Below are positions 16,901 to 24,787 of a stretch of DNA of 64,000 nt, piece after piece. This DNA comes from Methylocystis bryophila. Lineage in GTDB: Bacteria; Pseudomonadota; Alphaproteobacteria; Rhizobiales; Beijerinckiaceae. The notes below the pieces were generated by a model. It worked only from the letters and a program-made list of their open reading frames with translations, did not search any database and was not told the DNA's origin. Each line of letters starts with the position of its first letter. Within the stretch, counting starts at the first letter, position 1. The translations under genes were made by a program, and so were the position numbers. Where the stretch lies: NCBI RefSeq assembly GCF_027925445.1, contig NZ_AP027149.1, forward strand, positions 2,108,001 to 2,172,000. The letters run 5' to 3'.

Positions 16901-17412
16901 AGCGCGTCCGCTTCTTCCGCCAGTCCCGCGCGCAGGCGCGTCAAGGCGGAGAGCTGCGCCGACGAGGCCGCAAGCGTCTCGGCCAGCCGTCCGCCCGACT
17001 GCAGGAGGGCGTCTCCCCCTGCACGAAGCGCGGCGGAGGTCAGCCCGAATTCCGCAAAGAAGGTCGCGCGCGTCAGGGAGCCCAGTAGGGGAGCGAGCCC
17101 GTCGTCAGCGAGCGGCTTATCATTCTCATCGAGCAGCGTGTTCTTATTGCCCTTGCGACGCCGGATCGAAAGGGCGCCCCCATCGCCGAGGCGAAGATTA
17201 GCGCCCACGCGGAGCGTCTTCTGCTCATGCTGGAAGTCGTAGTCCGTCCGAGCCTCGAAGCCGAACAGGAGATCGCCGATCGCGTGCAGCGCCGAGGTCT
17301 TGCCGGCTTCGTTCGCGCCGAGCAGGATGTGGAGGCAAGCGTCGGGCCGAAACTCTAAAATGCGGTCGGTGAAGCGGCCGTAGCGTTCGAGATGAAGGCG
17401 CTCGATCCTCAC
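13954..17412 (-). CDS. YhaN-like SMC/Rad50-type ATPase
   Basis: The 1152-residue protein has a split ABC ATPase. Walker A GANEAGKTSALHAIGD lies at residues 31-46. The signature region is AGMSEGTRDQLFLALRLALL and the Walker B/D-loop PFIGDDLLASFDDDRTRRAL lies near the C-terminus. Between them is about 900 residues of Glu/Arg/Ala-rich coiled coil. This is the layout of YhaN/SbcC relatives. It overlaps the metallophosphoesterase gene by four bases, so the two should form an SbcDC-like complex that processes DNA ends or hairpins. The long antisense frames here are composition artefacts. Confidence 0.88.
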   Translation of the reverse strand: MRIERLHLERYGRFTDRILEFRPDACLHILLGANEAGKTSALHAIGDLLFGFEARTDYDFQHEQKTLRVGANLRLGDGGALSIRRRKGNKNTLLDENDKPLADDGLAPLLGSLTRATFFAEFGLTSAALRAGGDALLQSGGRLAETLAASSAQLSALTRLRAGLAEEADALFGSRRAERKAFYGTLDRHHEAEKRLRDAVVTAESFAAAQKAVAETEAQRERLDREHDELSRDLKRRERAFRVWRKLNQLRRLREEMAGLSDLPAVSPELVKEWREAFELQAKVEEDLARQQIEEMEATEEIAALKIDAPLMEMAAEIEALRERLGETRKAESDLPRRREAARAAREQLNELARRLGVADADALIARQPSDAAIIGVEAALEARNDAEKRLIAAQETMAEAERRLQELERGQESQAQIVDPAPFRRRIAAFVDIGSEADRARRERLAQDHAEAELFKEAQRLDPSPGAPDALARLPLPDSARIESFRRLFEELKDFEQREAREAERLAQSLAKIEEELSALRRAGEVATRDELAKARHVRDETLAQLEARLETDLIARRDALAKLVAADRRVDAVTDSLLDDGARAARFANAMERREKLLQERESCARAIEEGEKRRETASSEWRRLWSTSGLEPHSPAEMLQWVEDAREILEKRRRIEEARLALVALTQKLEENRAALTGLGQDLGEVVDRDLPIDALYKQTRAALERLEADWSAAQGWAARSESALAELARAKRQREIAQSKLEQAQADWPKAIAGLGLAENASSIEAKAALAVWRAVPPPRQALLSERHRIQTMEADIASFEAAVDRLIASAAPDLASLPQRDALTALGQRLADSRQAATKRSTLQEKQQRREEARKKLLRRSEGAASALASAYEVLGVRESASLRASLDRLDRRFECETGLKEAQRDLVESGDGLDEAMLLEEQAGFEFDALPGEIERAKIAVKNMVDQIALAETRVHEARRLRDALAEGRDAVGAAAEKAEAAAELLDVSRRWLRRAAAARLATLAIERHRETTADPLIARASVLFAAATDGAFQTLGVDYDDADAPTLVGLRESGQRVAVAGMSEGTRDQLFLALRLALLELRKGEPLPFIGDDLLASFDDDRTRRALELLAQFGRERQAILFTHHRHVAEIASQMTDVRIDVVRL

Positions 17413-18650
17413 GCTTCGCCCTCGCGCTCGGAGAGGAGCCCAAGGAGCAGGTCTCGCGCTTCATCCCGAAGCGCGGAGGTTTCGCTCTCGAGCGCCCCGC
17501 GCAGCTCGCGCGGCGATTTGTCCTCGATCGTAGCGAGAAGCTCGGCCAGTATCGTGGAAAACTGCGGGTCGGCCGCTGCGGCCGAGATCAACGCCTCGAC
17601 ATCGAGCGCGTCCGCTTCCGCGAGGGCCGGCGCTTTCTTGGGAGGCGCATGGGTCTCAATCTTGAGGCTCTCGATCCAAAAGTCCTCGGCATGGCGAAAG
17701 CCGATCGCGCGCATGTCCTCTTCCAGACGCTCTCGCTCCGCGACGAGTCGGCAGCTGAAGCGAGTCGCTCCCTGAAGCGTGATGCGCAGGGCGACCGGCC
17801 GTCCGTCGCAGCCTTCGTATTGCGCGCGCATCGCGGCTTCTATCCGAGCCACGACGTCCGCCTCGTCGCGGCACGAGCCGACGTCGACAAGCGCTTGCGC
17901 CCAGCGCGCGGCGTCGAGCGTCAGCGGCGAGACGTCGACGATCCGGCCTTCCTCGACGCTGATCTGCATGGCGCCCTTCGCGCCGGTCTCGCGCGCGTGG
18001 CGACCCTGGATATTGCCGGGGTAGACGATGAAAGGATCGCGCGCGACGATCTCCGCGGCGTGCACGTGCCCGAGCGCCCAGTAGTCGTAGCCAAAGCGCC
18101 TCAAGTCGTCGAGCGTGCAAGGCGCATAGGATTCGTGGCCGCGCGAGCCGTCGAGCGCCGTATGCAGCAGCCCGATGTTCAGCCAGCCTTCGCGTCGCGG
18201 TCGATAAGAGGCGAGAAAATCACCGCCGACGGCGCGCGAGGCGAAGCTGCGCCCGTGCAGCGCGACTCGAAGAGACTCGATTTCGAAGATGTCGGCCTTG
18301 CGCGACGGGAATATCCGCACGCTTTCGGGGTAGGGCAGGTCCTTGGAGATCAGGCTTTCGGCGTCGTGATTGCCCTTGACGATGTAAGTGAGAATGCCGG
18401 CGCGCTCCAAGCGTCCGAGTTCTCGAGCGAAAAAATGTCCCGTTGAGACGTCGCGCCACTCGCCGTCGAAAATGTCGCCGCAGATGAGGAGAAAGGCGGC
18501 CTTCGCGGCGATCGTCTCCGTGACGAGGTTCTGCACCGCGCGCCGACCCGCATTCGCAAAGCGCTCCCGCACGAGCGCGTCTTTGCAGCCGAGCCCCGCT
18601 AATGGACTGTCGATATGGAGGTCGGCGGCGTGGATGAAGGTGAAACCCAT
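17409..18650 (-). CDS. YhaO-like SbcD-type DNA exonuclease (metallophosphoesterase)
   Basis: This 413-residue calcineurin-like nuclease carries all phosphoesterase motifs in order: HAADLHID (D-x-H), CGDIFDGEW (G-D-x-x-D), VKGNHDAES (G-N-H-D/E), a histidine motif around GLLHTALDGS, and WALGHVHAAEI (G-H-x-H). The C-terminal part is a capping domain. It is the upstream partner of the YhaN-like ATPase, stop/start overlapping. A role in DNA repair or palindrome processing follows from the family. The window's abundance of perfect palindromes is worth noting, but no link is shown. Confidence 0.9.
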   Translation of the reverse strand: MGFTFIHAADLHIDSPLAGLGCKDALVRERFANAGRRAVQNLVTETIAAKAAFLLICGDIFDGEWRDVSTGHFFARELGRLERAGILTYIVKGNHDAESLISKDLPYPESVRIFPSRKADIFEIESLRVALHGRSFASRAVGGDFLASYRPRREGWLNIGLLHTALDGSRGHESYAPCTLDDLRRFGYDYWALGHVHAAEIVARDPFIVYPGNIQGRHARETGAKGAMQISVEEGRIVDVSPLTLDAARWAQALVDVGSCRDEADVVARIEAAMRAQYEGCDGRPVALRITLQGATRFSCRLVAERERLEEDMRAIGFRHAEDFWIESLKIETHAPPKKAPALAEADALDVEALISAAAADPQFSTILAELLATIEDKSPRELRGALESETSALRDEARDLLLGLLSEREGEA

Positions 18651-18699
18651 CGGGAAATGCTACTCTCCGAATCAGTCCTTCGCCAGGAATCACTGTGAA

Positions 18700-19458
18700 T
18701 TAACGGGTCAGCCCGGTCCGCGCGAAGACGAGGAGATCCACCCGCGCCGCTCCCGCCCGCAGCAGCGCGCGCGCCGCGGCGTTGGCGGTCGCGCCGGTCG
18801 TCAGCACGTCGTCCACGAGCACGACATTCGCGCCCGAGATTCGTCCGGCGAAAGCGGGGTCGACCTTGAAGGCGCCGGCAAGATTCTCGGCGCGCCGCGC
18901 GCGGCTCAGGCCCACCTGCGGCGGCGTCGCCTTCACTCGCTCCAAGGCCATGGTTTCCAGCGGGACGGCGCTTTCCCGCGCGATCGGAGCGGCGAGCAGC
19001 GCCGCCTGATTAAAGCGCCGTTCGGCAAGGCGCAGGCGGTGGAGAGGCGTCGGAACGATAAGGTCCGCGTCCGTGAGCAATTCGGCCCCGGCGCGCGCCA
19101 TCCAGCGTCCCATAGGCGCAGCGAGATCGTGACGATCATAATATTTCAGCCGATTGACCAGCGCCCGCGCCGTATCGCCCTCGTAGCGGGCGACGGCCCT
19201 TGCGCGCGTGAAAACCGGGGGCCGCGCGGCGGCTTCGAGCGAGATCATCCCCGGAGCGGAGCCCTCCCTCTCGAAGGGCTCCCCCAGCCGCTCGCAGAAG
19301 GGACGCTCGATGAAGGCCATGTCAGTCCAGCATCGGGGGCAAAGGCCGCCATGCTCGGCGATCGCGGCGCGGCAGTTGAGACAAGCAGGCGGAAAAAACA
19401 GATCGAGCACGGCTGTGCTGGCGCGGTAGAGAACGGGAGAAAGCGCAGAGAGGAACAT
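18700..19458 (-). CDS. comF: ComF-family phosphoribosyltransferase-like protein
   Basis: The 252-residue protein has an N-terminal zinc-ribbon-like CLNCRAAI...CPRCW cluster. RLKYYDRHDLAAPMGRWMAR and LIVPTPLHRLRLAERRFNQA follow, and then the PRPP-binding motif VVLVDDVLTTGATANAAARA. ComF proteins support DNA uptake in competent bacteria and recombination-linked processes elsewhere; in non-competent species the role is unclear. The start is ATG 19458, and the frame continues open upstream without homology. It is divergent from the crotonase gene. Confidence 0.9.
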   Translation of the reverse strand: MFLSALSPVLYRASTAVLDLFFPPACLNCRAAIAEHGGLCPRCWTDMAFIERPFCERLGEPFEREGSAPGMISLEAAARPPVFTRARAVARYEGDTARALVNRLKYYDRHDLAAPMGRWMARAGAELLTDADLIVPTPLHRLRLAERRFNQAALLAAPIARESAVPLETMALERVKATPPQVGLSRARRAENLAGAFKVDPAFAGRISGANVVLVDDVLTTGATANAAARALLRAGAARVDLLVFARTGLTR

Positions 19459-19581
19459 GGCGCGTCCAGAGTAGCGCGACGGGGCGCGCGCTCCAACGCT
19501 CTGACGAGGAATTCGCCGCCTCAACGGTGCTGTTTGACGCGGCGCCGTCCGCCGCGCAGGATACTGAAAAAGGGAGCGCTG

Positions 19582-20331
19582 ATGGAGACCGGGCTGATTG
19601 TCTCGCGCGAAGGCGGCGTGCTGCGGATCGTCCTCGACCGGCCCGCGAAGAAGAACGCGCTGACGCGCGATATGTATCTGCGGGCGCTTGCGGCGCTCGA
19701 GGAGGCGTCGGGCGACGAGAGCCTGCGAGCGGTGCTGTTTTGCGGAGAGGGAGGGACCTTCACCGCCGGCAACGACCTCGCGGACTTCCTCTCCTTCTCC
19801 GGCGAGCCCATGGCGTTTCCGGCGCTGCGCTTCATCAAGGCGGTCGCCAGCTTTGAAAAGCCTCTGGTCGCGGCGGTCGCTGGCGACGCGGTCGGCATCG
19901 GCGCGACCATGCTTTTCCACTGCGACCTCGTTTATGCGTCTCCCTCGGCGAGGTTCAAAGCGGCCTTCATCGATCTTGGGCTTCCACCCGAGGGCGGCGT
20001 GAGCCTGCTGGCTCCGATGCGCTTCGGCGAAGCCAAAGCCGCGGAGCTGCTCATGCTGGGGGAGGCCTTCGACGCCAAAGAGGGGCATCGCGTCGGCCTC
20101 GTGAATGCGATCCTGCCGGAAGAAGAGCTCCAGGCGCGAGCGTTCGAGGCGGCCACGCGCCTCGCCGCCAAGCCCCTGACGGCGCTGCGCGACACGCGGC
20201 GCCTGCTGCGCGGCGACCGGGGGAGGCTCCTCGAACGCATAGACGAGGAAGCGCGGCTCTTTGCGCAGGCGCTCAGAAGTCCGGAGGTTCAAGCCCGCTT
20301 CGCGGCCTTTCTAAAAAAGAGCGCGCAATAG
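19582..20331 (+). CDS. Enoyl-CoA hydratase/isomerase (crotonase family)
   Basis: The 249-residue crotonase starts at ATG 19582 with AGGGAG upstream. VLRIVLDRPAKKNALTRDMY is the N-terminal signature. GEGGTFTAGNDLADF gives the first oxyanion-hole segment and AGDAVGIGATMLFHCDL the second. GLPPEGGVSLL has Pro-Glu at the place of a catalytic Glu. A few crotonases use this pattern for isomerisation rather than hydration. The exact substrate cannot be told. The gene stands between divergent comF and convergent hldD. Confidence 0.85.
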   Translation: METGLIVSREGGVLRIVLDRPAKKNALTRDMYLRALAALEEASGDESLRAVLFCGEGGTFTAGNDLADFLSFSGEPMAFPALRFIKAVASFEKPLVAAVAGDAVGIGATMLFHCDLVYASPSARFKAAFIDLGLPPEGGVSLLAPMRFGEAKAAELLMLGEAFDAKEGHRVGLVNAILPEEELQARAFEAATRLAAKPLTALRDTRRLLRGDRGRLLERIDEEARLFAQALRSPEVQARFAAFLKKSAQ

Positions 20332-20349
20332 CCTGGCAGGTCTCCCGTT

Positions 20350-21339
20350 TCAGCGAAAGGGGTCGTCGCTCGCAAGATAATCGCGGACGTAAAGCTGCAA
20401 GCCTCGCTCGAGCGTCGTCATCGGGCGCTGAAACCCCGCAGCGCGCAGCTTCTCGAGCGACGCGCAAGTATAATACTGATATTTCCCGCGCAAATTCTCG
20501 GGAAGATTGATGAACTCGACATTGGCGTTTTGGCCGAGCGCCGCGAACATGATCTTCGCCTTGTCATGGAAGGAGCGCGCGAGACCTGAGCCGACATTAT
20601 AAAGATTGGAAGGCGCTTGAGGGTTCTTGAGCGCCCAGAGAACGACCTCGACGCAATCGCCGACCCATACGAAATCGCGAAGCTGCTCGCCATCGGCGTA
20701 ATCGGGGTTGTCCGAGCGAAAGAGACGCGCCGAGCCCTGCTCGCGAATTTGATCATAAAGCTGCGCCGCGACGCTCCGCTGGCCGCCCTTGTGATATTCG
20801 TTCGGTCCGTAGACGTTGAAGAATTTTAGTCCGGCCCAGCGCGGCGGCGCTTTTTCGCGCCCCTTGACGCTACCCAGCGCGAAACGGTCGAAGACGTGCT
20901 TGCTCCAGCCATAGGGATTGAGCGGGCGCAGCGCGGCGAGATAAGCCTCGTCGAAACGGTCGAGAAAGCCTTGCGCGCCGTCGCCATAGGTTGCGGCGGA
21001 AGAGGCGTAGACGAGGGGCAGGCCAGCGGCGGCGCAAAAGCGCCAGAGGTCGACGGAGAGACGGAAATTGTTGCGCGCAATGGCGTCGACGTCCGTCTCC
21101 GTCGTTGAGGAGATCGCGCCCATGTGCACGATCCCCTCGATCTTCGAGCGGTTGGCGTCAAGAAACGCCGGGAGATCCTCCGGCGCCACGAGGTCGGCCA
21201 GCCGTCGCTTCGCAATGTTGCGCCATTTGAAGGGATCGTCGCGCAGCCAATCGACGATGACGACATCGTCGCCGCTCGCATCGAGCGCTTCAGCGATATT
21301 CGAGCCGATGAAGCCGGCGCCGCCCGTGATTAAGTACAT
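20350..21339 (-). CDS. hldD: ADP-L-glycero-D-manno-heptose 6-epimerase
   Basis: HldD inverts C6 of ADP-heptose, the last step of the LPS core heptose donor pathway. The 329-residue extended SDR has the NAD site YLITGGAGFIGSNIAEAL. HMGAISSTTETDVDAI is a hallmark of HldD, with SSAATYGDG and the catalytic YGWSK(H). KFFNVYGPNEYHKGGQRSV is also HldD-specific. It overlaps gmhB by ten bases. Other heptose enzymes (gmhA, hldE) are not in the window. Confidence 0.95.
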   Translation of the reverse strand: MYLITGGAGFIGSNIAEALDASGDDVVIVDWLRDDPFKWRNIAKRRLADLVAPEDLPAFLDANRSKIEGIVHMGAISSTTETDVDAIARNNFRLSVDLWRFCAAAGLPLVYASSAATYGDGAQGFLDRFDEAYLAALRPLNPYGWSKHVFDRFALGSVKGREKAPPRWAGLKFFNVYGPNEYHKGGQRSVAAQLYDQIREQGSARLFRSDNPDYADGEQLRDFVWVGDCVEVVLWALKNPQAPSNLYNVGSGLARSFHDKAKIMFAALGQNANVEFINLPENLRGKYQYYTCASLEKLRAAGFQRPMTTLERGLQLYVRDYLASDDPFR

Positions 21340-21902
21340 GACCGATTCTTTGCCTGTCGGGAGTCGAAATAGGCGACCGCCCGACGCGCCGCCGCGAGGA
21401 AATCGGGGGCTGCGTCGTGCGCGGCGATTGCTCCTGCATTCGGCGACGCGACGCGAATGCCCGTGAGGCCGGTCGCGGTCGCCGCGCCCATGTCTGCCTC
21501 GCTGTCGCCAATCAGCACCGCCTCTTCGGGGGAGAAGCCAAAATTCGCCATCGCGTCAAGCACCAGACCCGGCTGGGGTTTGCGACAGCGGCAGCCGTCC
21601 GTGGGGCCATGCGGGCAATAATAGATAGCCTCGAGGTCGATTCCTTCTTGCGCCAGCATCTCGCACAGACGCCGGTGAATCCTTGCGAGGGTCTCCTCGT
21701 CGAAGTAACCCCTGGCGACGCCCGATTGGTTGGTGATCATGAGGAAGCGCAAGCCGGCGTCGCGCATGAGGCGCAGCCCCTCGACCACGCCGGGGGCAAA
21801 TTCGAGGCCGGCGGGGTCGGCGAGATAAACCTTGTCGATCACGACCGTTCCGTCGCGATCGAGAAGCGCGAAGCGCTTTCCCGTCTGCGCGCCCTCATTC
21901 AC
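21330..21902 (-). CDS. gmhB: D-glycero-D-manno-heptose 1,7-bisphosphate 7-phosphatase
   Basis: GmhB removes the 7-phosphate of heptose bisphosphate in ADP-heptose synthesis. The 190-residue HAD enzyme has the nucleophile motif ALLDRDGTVV, the MITNQSGVARGY motif, the zinc-binding loop YYCPHGPTDGCRCRKPQPG and the terminal GDSEADMGAA motif. The start is GTG 21902 with TTGGAGAA upstream. It is translationally coupled to hldD, which acts two steps later in the same pathway. Confidence 0.93.
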   Translation of the reverse strand: MNEGAQTGKRFALLDRDGTVVIDKVYLADPAGLEFAPGVVEGLRLMRDAGLRFLMITNQSGVARGYFDEETLARIHRRLCEMLAQEGIDLEAIYYCPHGPTDGCRCRKPQPGLVLDAMANFGFSPEEAVLIGDSEADMGAATATGLTGIRVASPNAGAIAAHDAAPDFLAAARRAVAYFDSRQAKNRSCT

Positions 21903-21971
21903 GTCGATTCTCCAACGCCCGCGTTCATCGACCCGTCGGACCGGCCGTCCCGCGGCCCCGGTTGGCGAAGA

Positions 21972-22973
21972 TCAGAACAGTTTTTCCTTCCAGGTTCTTG
22001 GCGTCAGCTCGTTCACGATCTCGAGATCGAGATGGTAGCGGAACGGTCGCGGGCCCTTGCGACGGATATGGTCGATCATCGCCTGCAGCCCGTCCTTCAT
22101 CTTAACCTTGGTCTTATAGCCGAGCACCTTGCGCGCCTTCTCGGCGGAGCAGGTGGCGAATTTCACCTCCTGCGGACGCCCGGGCATATAGATCGGATCG
22201 ACGTTGAACTGCAGCAGATTCGCGATGTTGTTCGCGAGGTCGTTGATCGTGACGAACTCTTCGTCGGGACCGATGTTGATCACCTCCCCGACAATGTCAG
22301 AACGGTAGGCCATCTCCTTCAGGCAATAGATGTCGTCGTCGATGAAGGAAAAGCAGCGCATCTGCGTTCCATCGCCATAAATCGTCGGCTGACGGCCCTG
22401 CATCATGAGATTCATCATGATGCTCGCGACGTTGCGATAGGGATCGTCGTATTTCTGGCGAGGCCCGATGATGTTATGCGGAACGGCGATCACATATTCG
22501 ACGCCATGCGTCTCGCAAAGATTGCGCAGCATCTGTTCGGCGGCCACCTTGCCTATGCCGTAGGGATCCTGCGGGCGCGGCGTGTAGCTTTCGAGGAAAG
22601 GCACCTCATTGACGCCATATCGCGCCATCGACGAGCAGAAGACGATGCGCTTGACCCGGTTGGCGATCGCGGCGCTGAAAAGCGAGACCGAGGCGGTGAC
22701 GATGTTTTGCGTCACCACATGCGGCGAAAAGACCGACAAGCCCTCGTAGGCGGTCGCGGCGCAATGATAGACGACGTCACACCCCTGGGTGATCTTGACC
22801 ATCGAATTGTGGTGGCAGCAGTCATATTGAAAATAATTGACCGCGGCGGGAACGTTGTCCAGCTCGCCGCCGAGCATGTTGTCGCAGCCGATCACCTCAT
22901 GGCCGTCGGCGAGGAACGACTCCGCCAAATGGCTTCCCAAAAATCCCGCGACGCCGCTGATGAAAATACGCAT
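21972..22973 (-). CDS. NAD-dependent sugar-nucleotide epimerase/dehydratase
   Basis: This 333-residue extended short-chain dehydrogenase has FISGVAGFLGSHLAESFLAD as its nucleotide site, FCSSMARYG as the Ser segment and PYGIGKVAAEQM as the Y-x-x-x-K pair. The C-terminal part (NIGPDEEFVTINDLANNIAN, then MPGRPQEVKFATCS) resembles UDP-glucose 4-epimerase relatives. The precise sugar is unknown. It lies between gmhB and a DUF5672 gene, so a role in surface polysaccharide or LPS synthesis is likely. Confidence 0.82.
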   Translation of the reverse strand: MRIFISGVAGFLGSHLAESFLADGHEVIGCDNMLGGELDNVPAAVNYFQYDCCHHNSMVKITQGCDVVYHCAATAYEGLSVFSPHVVTQNIVTASVSLFSAAIANRVKRIVFCSSMARYGVNEVPFLESYTPRPQDPYGIGKVAAEQMLRNLCETHGVEYVIAVPHNIIGPRQKYDDPYRNVASIMMNLMMQGRQPTIYGDGTQMRCFSFIDDDIYCLKEMAYRSDIVGEVINIGPDEEFVTINDLANNIANLLQFNVDPIYMPGRPQEVKFATCSAEKARKVLGYKTKVKMKDGLQAMIDHIRRKGPRPFRYHLDLEIVNELTPRTWKEKLF

Positions 22974-23035
22974 CCATTCCCTTTCTCGGTTTTTTTGGGC
23001 AGTTCGCCGCGATGGGGCTTCGGGTCAGGCAGGGG

Positions 23036-23833
23036 TCACCGGCCGCCCGACCATCGGAGAAGTCCGAGGCCACTGCTTTTCCGGTTAGCTCGTCCCTTGA
23101 GCTTGGTCAACTTTCTATAATGCTCGACCGAAGTATTGTACATTTCATCAGCGAGATAAGGATACATGGCGTCGTTTTCTAGCAGCCTTTGCGGTAGGTT
23201 GTTCAAAAGCCAGTCCAGCCTGTCGTTATATATTTTCGGCAAATGCCAAATGCCGTGGAACCCAAAGGTCGGGAAGCGCCTTTCGCCATGTTCCACTGCA
23301 AAGTGCTCGGCGATGCCCTCGCTGGCAAAGCGTATGCCGTATCTCTCTTCCAGCAAGATCCGGTTCAGCCGACACAGATAATGATCCTCGAGCACAGCCG
23401 CGCCCGCATCGGGGGGATGGGTTTCAAGGACCTTGGCGGCCGCCTCCGCCAGACGGCGAGACCGCCAGGAGAACCCCCCATTGCCCACGTTGAGGGCTCG
23501 GTGAAACGGCCAAGGCGCCCCGATATAGTCGTAATGATAGAAGTGCGGCGAGAATTGATCGCCTCTCAGCACGAAGCCGTCGTATTGCACGATCAGGAAG
23601 AAATCAGTATTTATATATTTGTGGAGTTCAGACAGTATAAAAATGTTATAATCGCGTCCAGATGCGAACTTGTCGATCTTCGTGATCGAGAAATCGCCCC
23701 ATGCCTGCGGTAAATCGCTCAATATGAGCACTTCATCGAAGGCGAAATTCGCGACGGACTTAACGACGGCCTGGAGGCCGAGCTCATAGGTGTCCGTCGA
23801 GACGATGACGAGCGTAATTCCACTTTTTGCCAC
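23036..23833 (-). CDS. DUF5672-family protein (putative glycosyltransferase)
   Basis: The 265-residue protein starts at GTG 23833 (GGGGAA upstream). It has the DUF5672 pattern: FFLIVQYDGFVL, then YDYIGAPWPFHRALNVGNGG with SWRSRRL, then LEDHYLCRLNRILLE. The family is thought to be glycosyltransferase-like (GT-A fold), but I know of no demonstrated activity. Its DNA is visibly more AT-rich than the flanks, with runs such as GTATTTATATATTTGTGG, so recent acquisition is possible. It lies within the surface-glycan gene set. Confidence 0.8.
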   Translation of the reverse strand: MAKSGITLVIVSTDTYELGLQAVVKSVANFAFDEVLILSDLPQAWGDFSITKIDKFASGRDYNIFILSELHKYINTDFFLIVQYDGFVLRGDQFSPHFYHYDYIGAPWPFHRALNVGNGGFSWRSRRLAEAAAKVLETHPPDAGAAVLEDHYLCRLNRILLEERYGIRFASEGIAEHFAVEHGERRFPTFGFHGIWHLPKIYNDRLDWLLNNLPQRLLENDAMYPYLADEMYNTSVEHYRKLTKLKGRANRKSSGLGLLRWSGGR

Positions 23834-23887
23834 TGCAGTTCCCCGCTCCGCCTTCTTCGACTTCTCATCCGCGCCGAGACGTCGCCC

Positions 23888-24712
23888 TCACCAGTTTACC
23901 GCGTAGGGCAGCTCGGTCGGCCGTAGGGCCGGCCATGTCGGAGGCGCGAACGGATGGAAATCGCGTAAGCTTTTCCACTCGGTCGGCGCGCGCGACCAGA
24001 TTTCCCGATAGTAGCGTTCCGTGTCGAAGTCCCGGCTGTGGCCCCAGCTTTGCAGCTTGCGTCGCATCTGCTCGTCTGACCGCACCCAGGAGAAATGCAG
24101 CATCGTCTCGTTGCGCGCCAAGCGGGCGTTCGGGTCGGAGAGCGACTCGAATGAGAACGTTCGGCTTTTCAACGTCATCGTGTCTTTGTGCGTGCAGCGC
24201 GCCTCGGCGAGCGTTGCGCCCGGGCGCACCGCCACGGGGAAATATTCCTCTACGTGACCGCGTCGTTTCGAGCAGACCTCCAGATACCGCCCATCGGTCG
24301 ACTGCTGAAAGAAGCTTCGCATCGGCCAGCGGACGCAGGCGACGGAGGCGGGAAAAGCGGCCAGACGCTTGAGAAGGGAAGAGGGGTTCGTCACCACTTC
24401 GTCGGTGTCGAGCTGAAGCACCCAGTCCGCATCGCCGGCCCGGGCCAATGCTTCGCGACGCTGTCGCGTCTCGTTCGCCATCGGGGCGTTGCTCAATATC
24501 GCATAATCTCCCGGGACGAACTCCATCTTGTTGTCTTTGTCGACCGACTTGGCGCGGTCGAGACATTCGTCGATGGGAAGCGGACGCCCGGTCCAACCGA
24601 CCTTGTTACGGTCGTAGGAAACGACGATCTTTTCGACGACGTCGTAATAGGACTGGATGCTCGTCTCGAGCCAGGCCGGATCGGCGGCGAGCACATAGGC
24701 GCGTAACCGCAT
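23888..24712 (-). CDS. Family 2-like glycosyltransferase
   Basis: The 274-residue product from ATG 24712 (SD GAGGA) begins MRLRAYVLAADPAWLETSIQ. It carries the D-x-D-like acidic motif VLQLDTDEVV near residue 110, in the manner of GT2/GT-A enzymes. LHFSWVRSDEQMRRKLQSWG and HSRDFDTERYYREIW follow. An upstream in-frame ATG at 24748 would add 12 residues but lacks a ribosome site. There is no membrane anchor. It probably decorates LPS or a capsule, given its neighbours. Confidence 0.75.
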   Translation of the reverse strand: MRLRAYVLAADPAWLETSIQSYYDVVEKIVVSYDRNKVGWTGRPLPIDECLDRAKSVDKDNKMEFVPGDYAILSNAPMANETRQRREALARAGDADWVLQLDTDEVVTNPSSLLKRLAAFPASVACVRWPMRSFFQQSTDGRYLEVCSKRRGHVEEYFPVAVRPGATLAEARCTHKDTMTLKSRTFSFESLSDPNARLARNETMLHFSWVRSDEQMRRKLQSWGHSRDFDTERYYREIWSRAPTEWKSLRDFHPFAPPTWPALRPTELPYAVNW

Positions 24713-24787
24713 GGCGTTCCTCACTTCGATGCGGCGTCGGCGCCGCATCCCTTCGACGCCGACGTATAGAAGTCGATCGCCGCGTTT

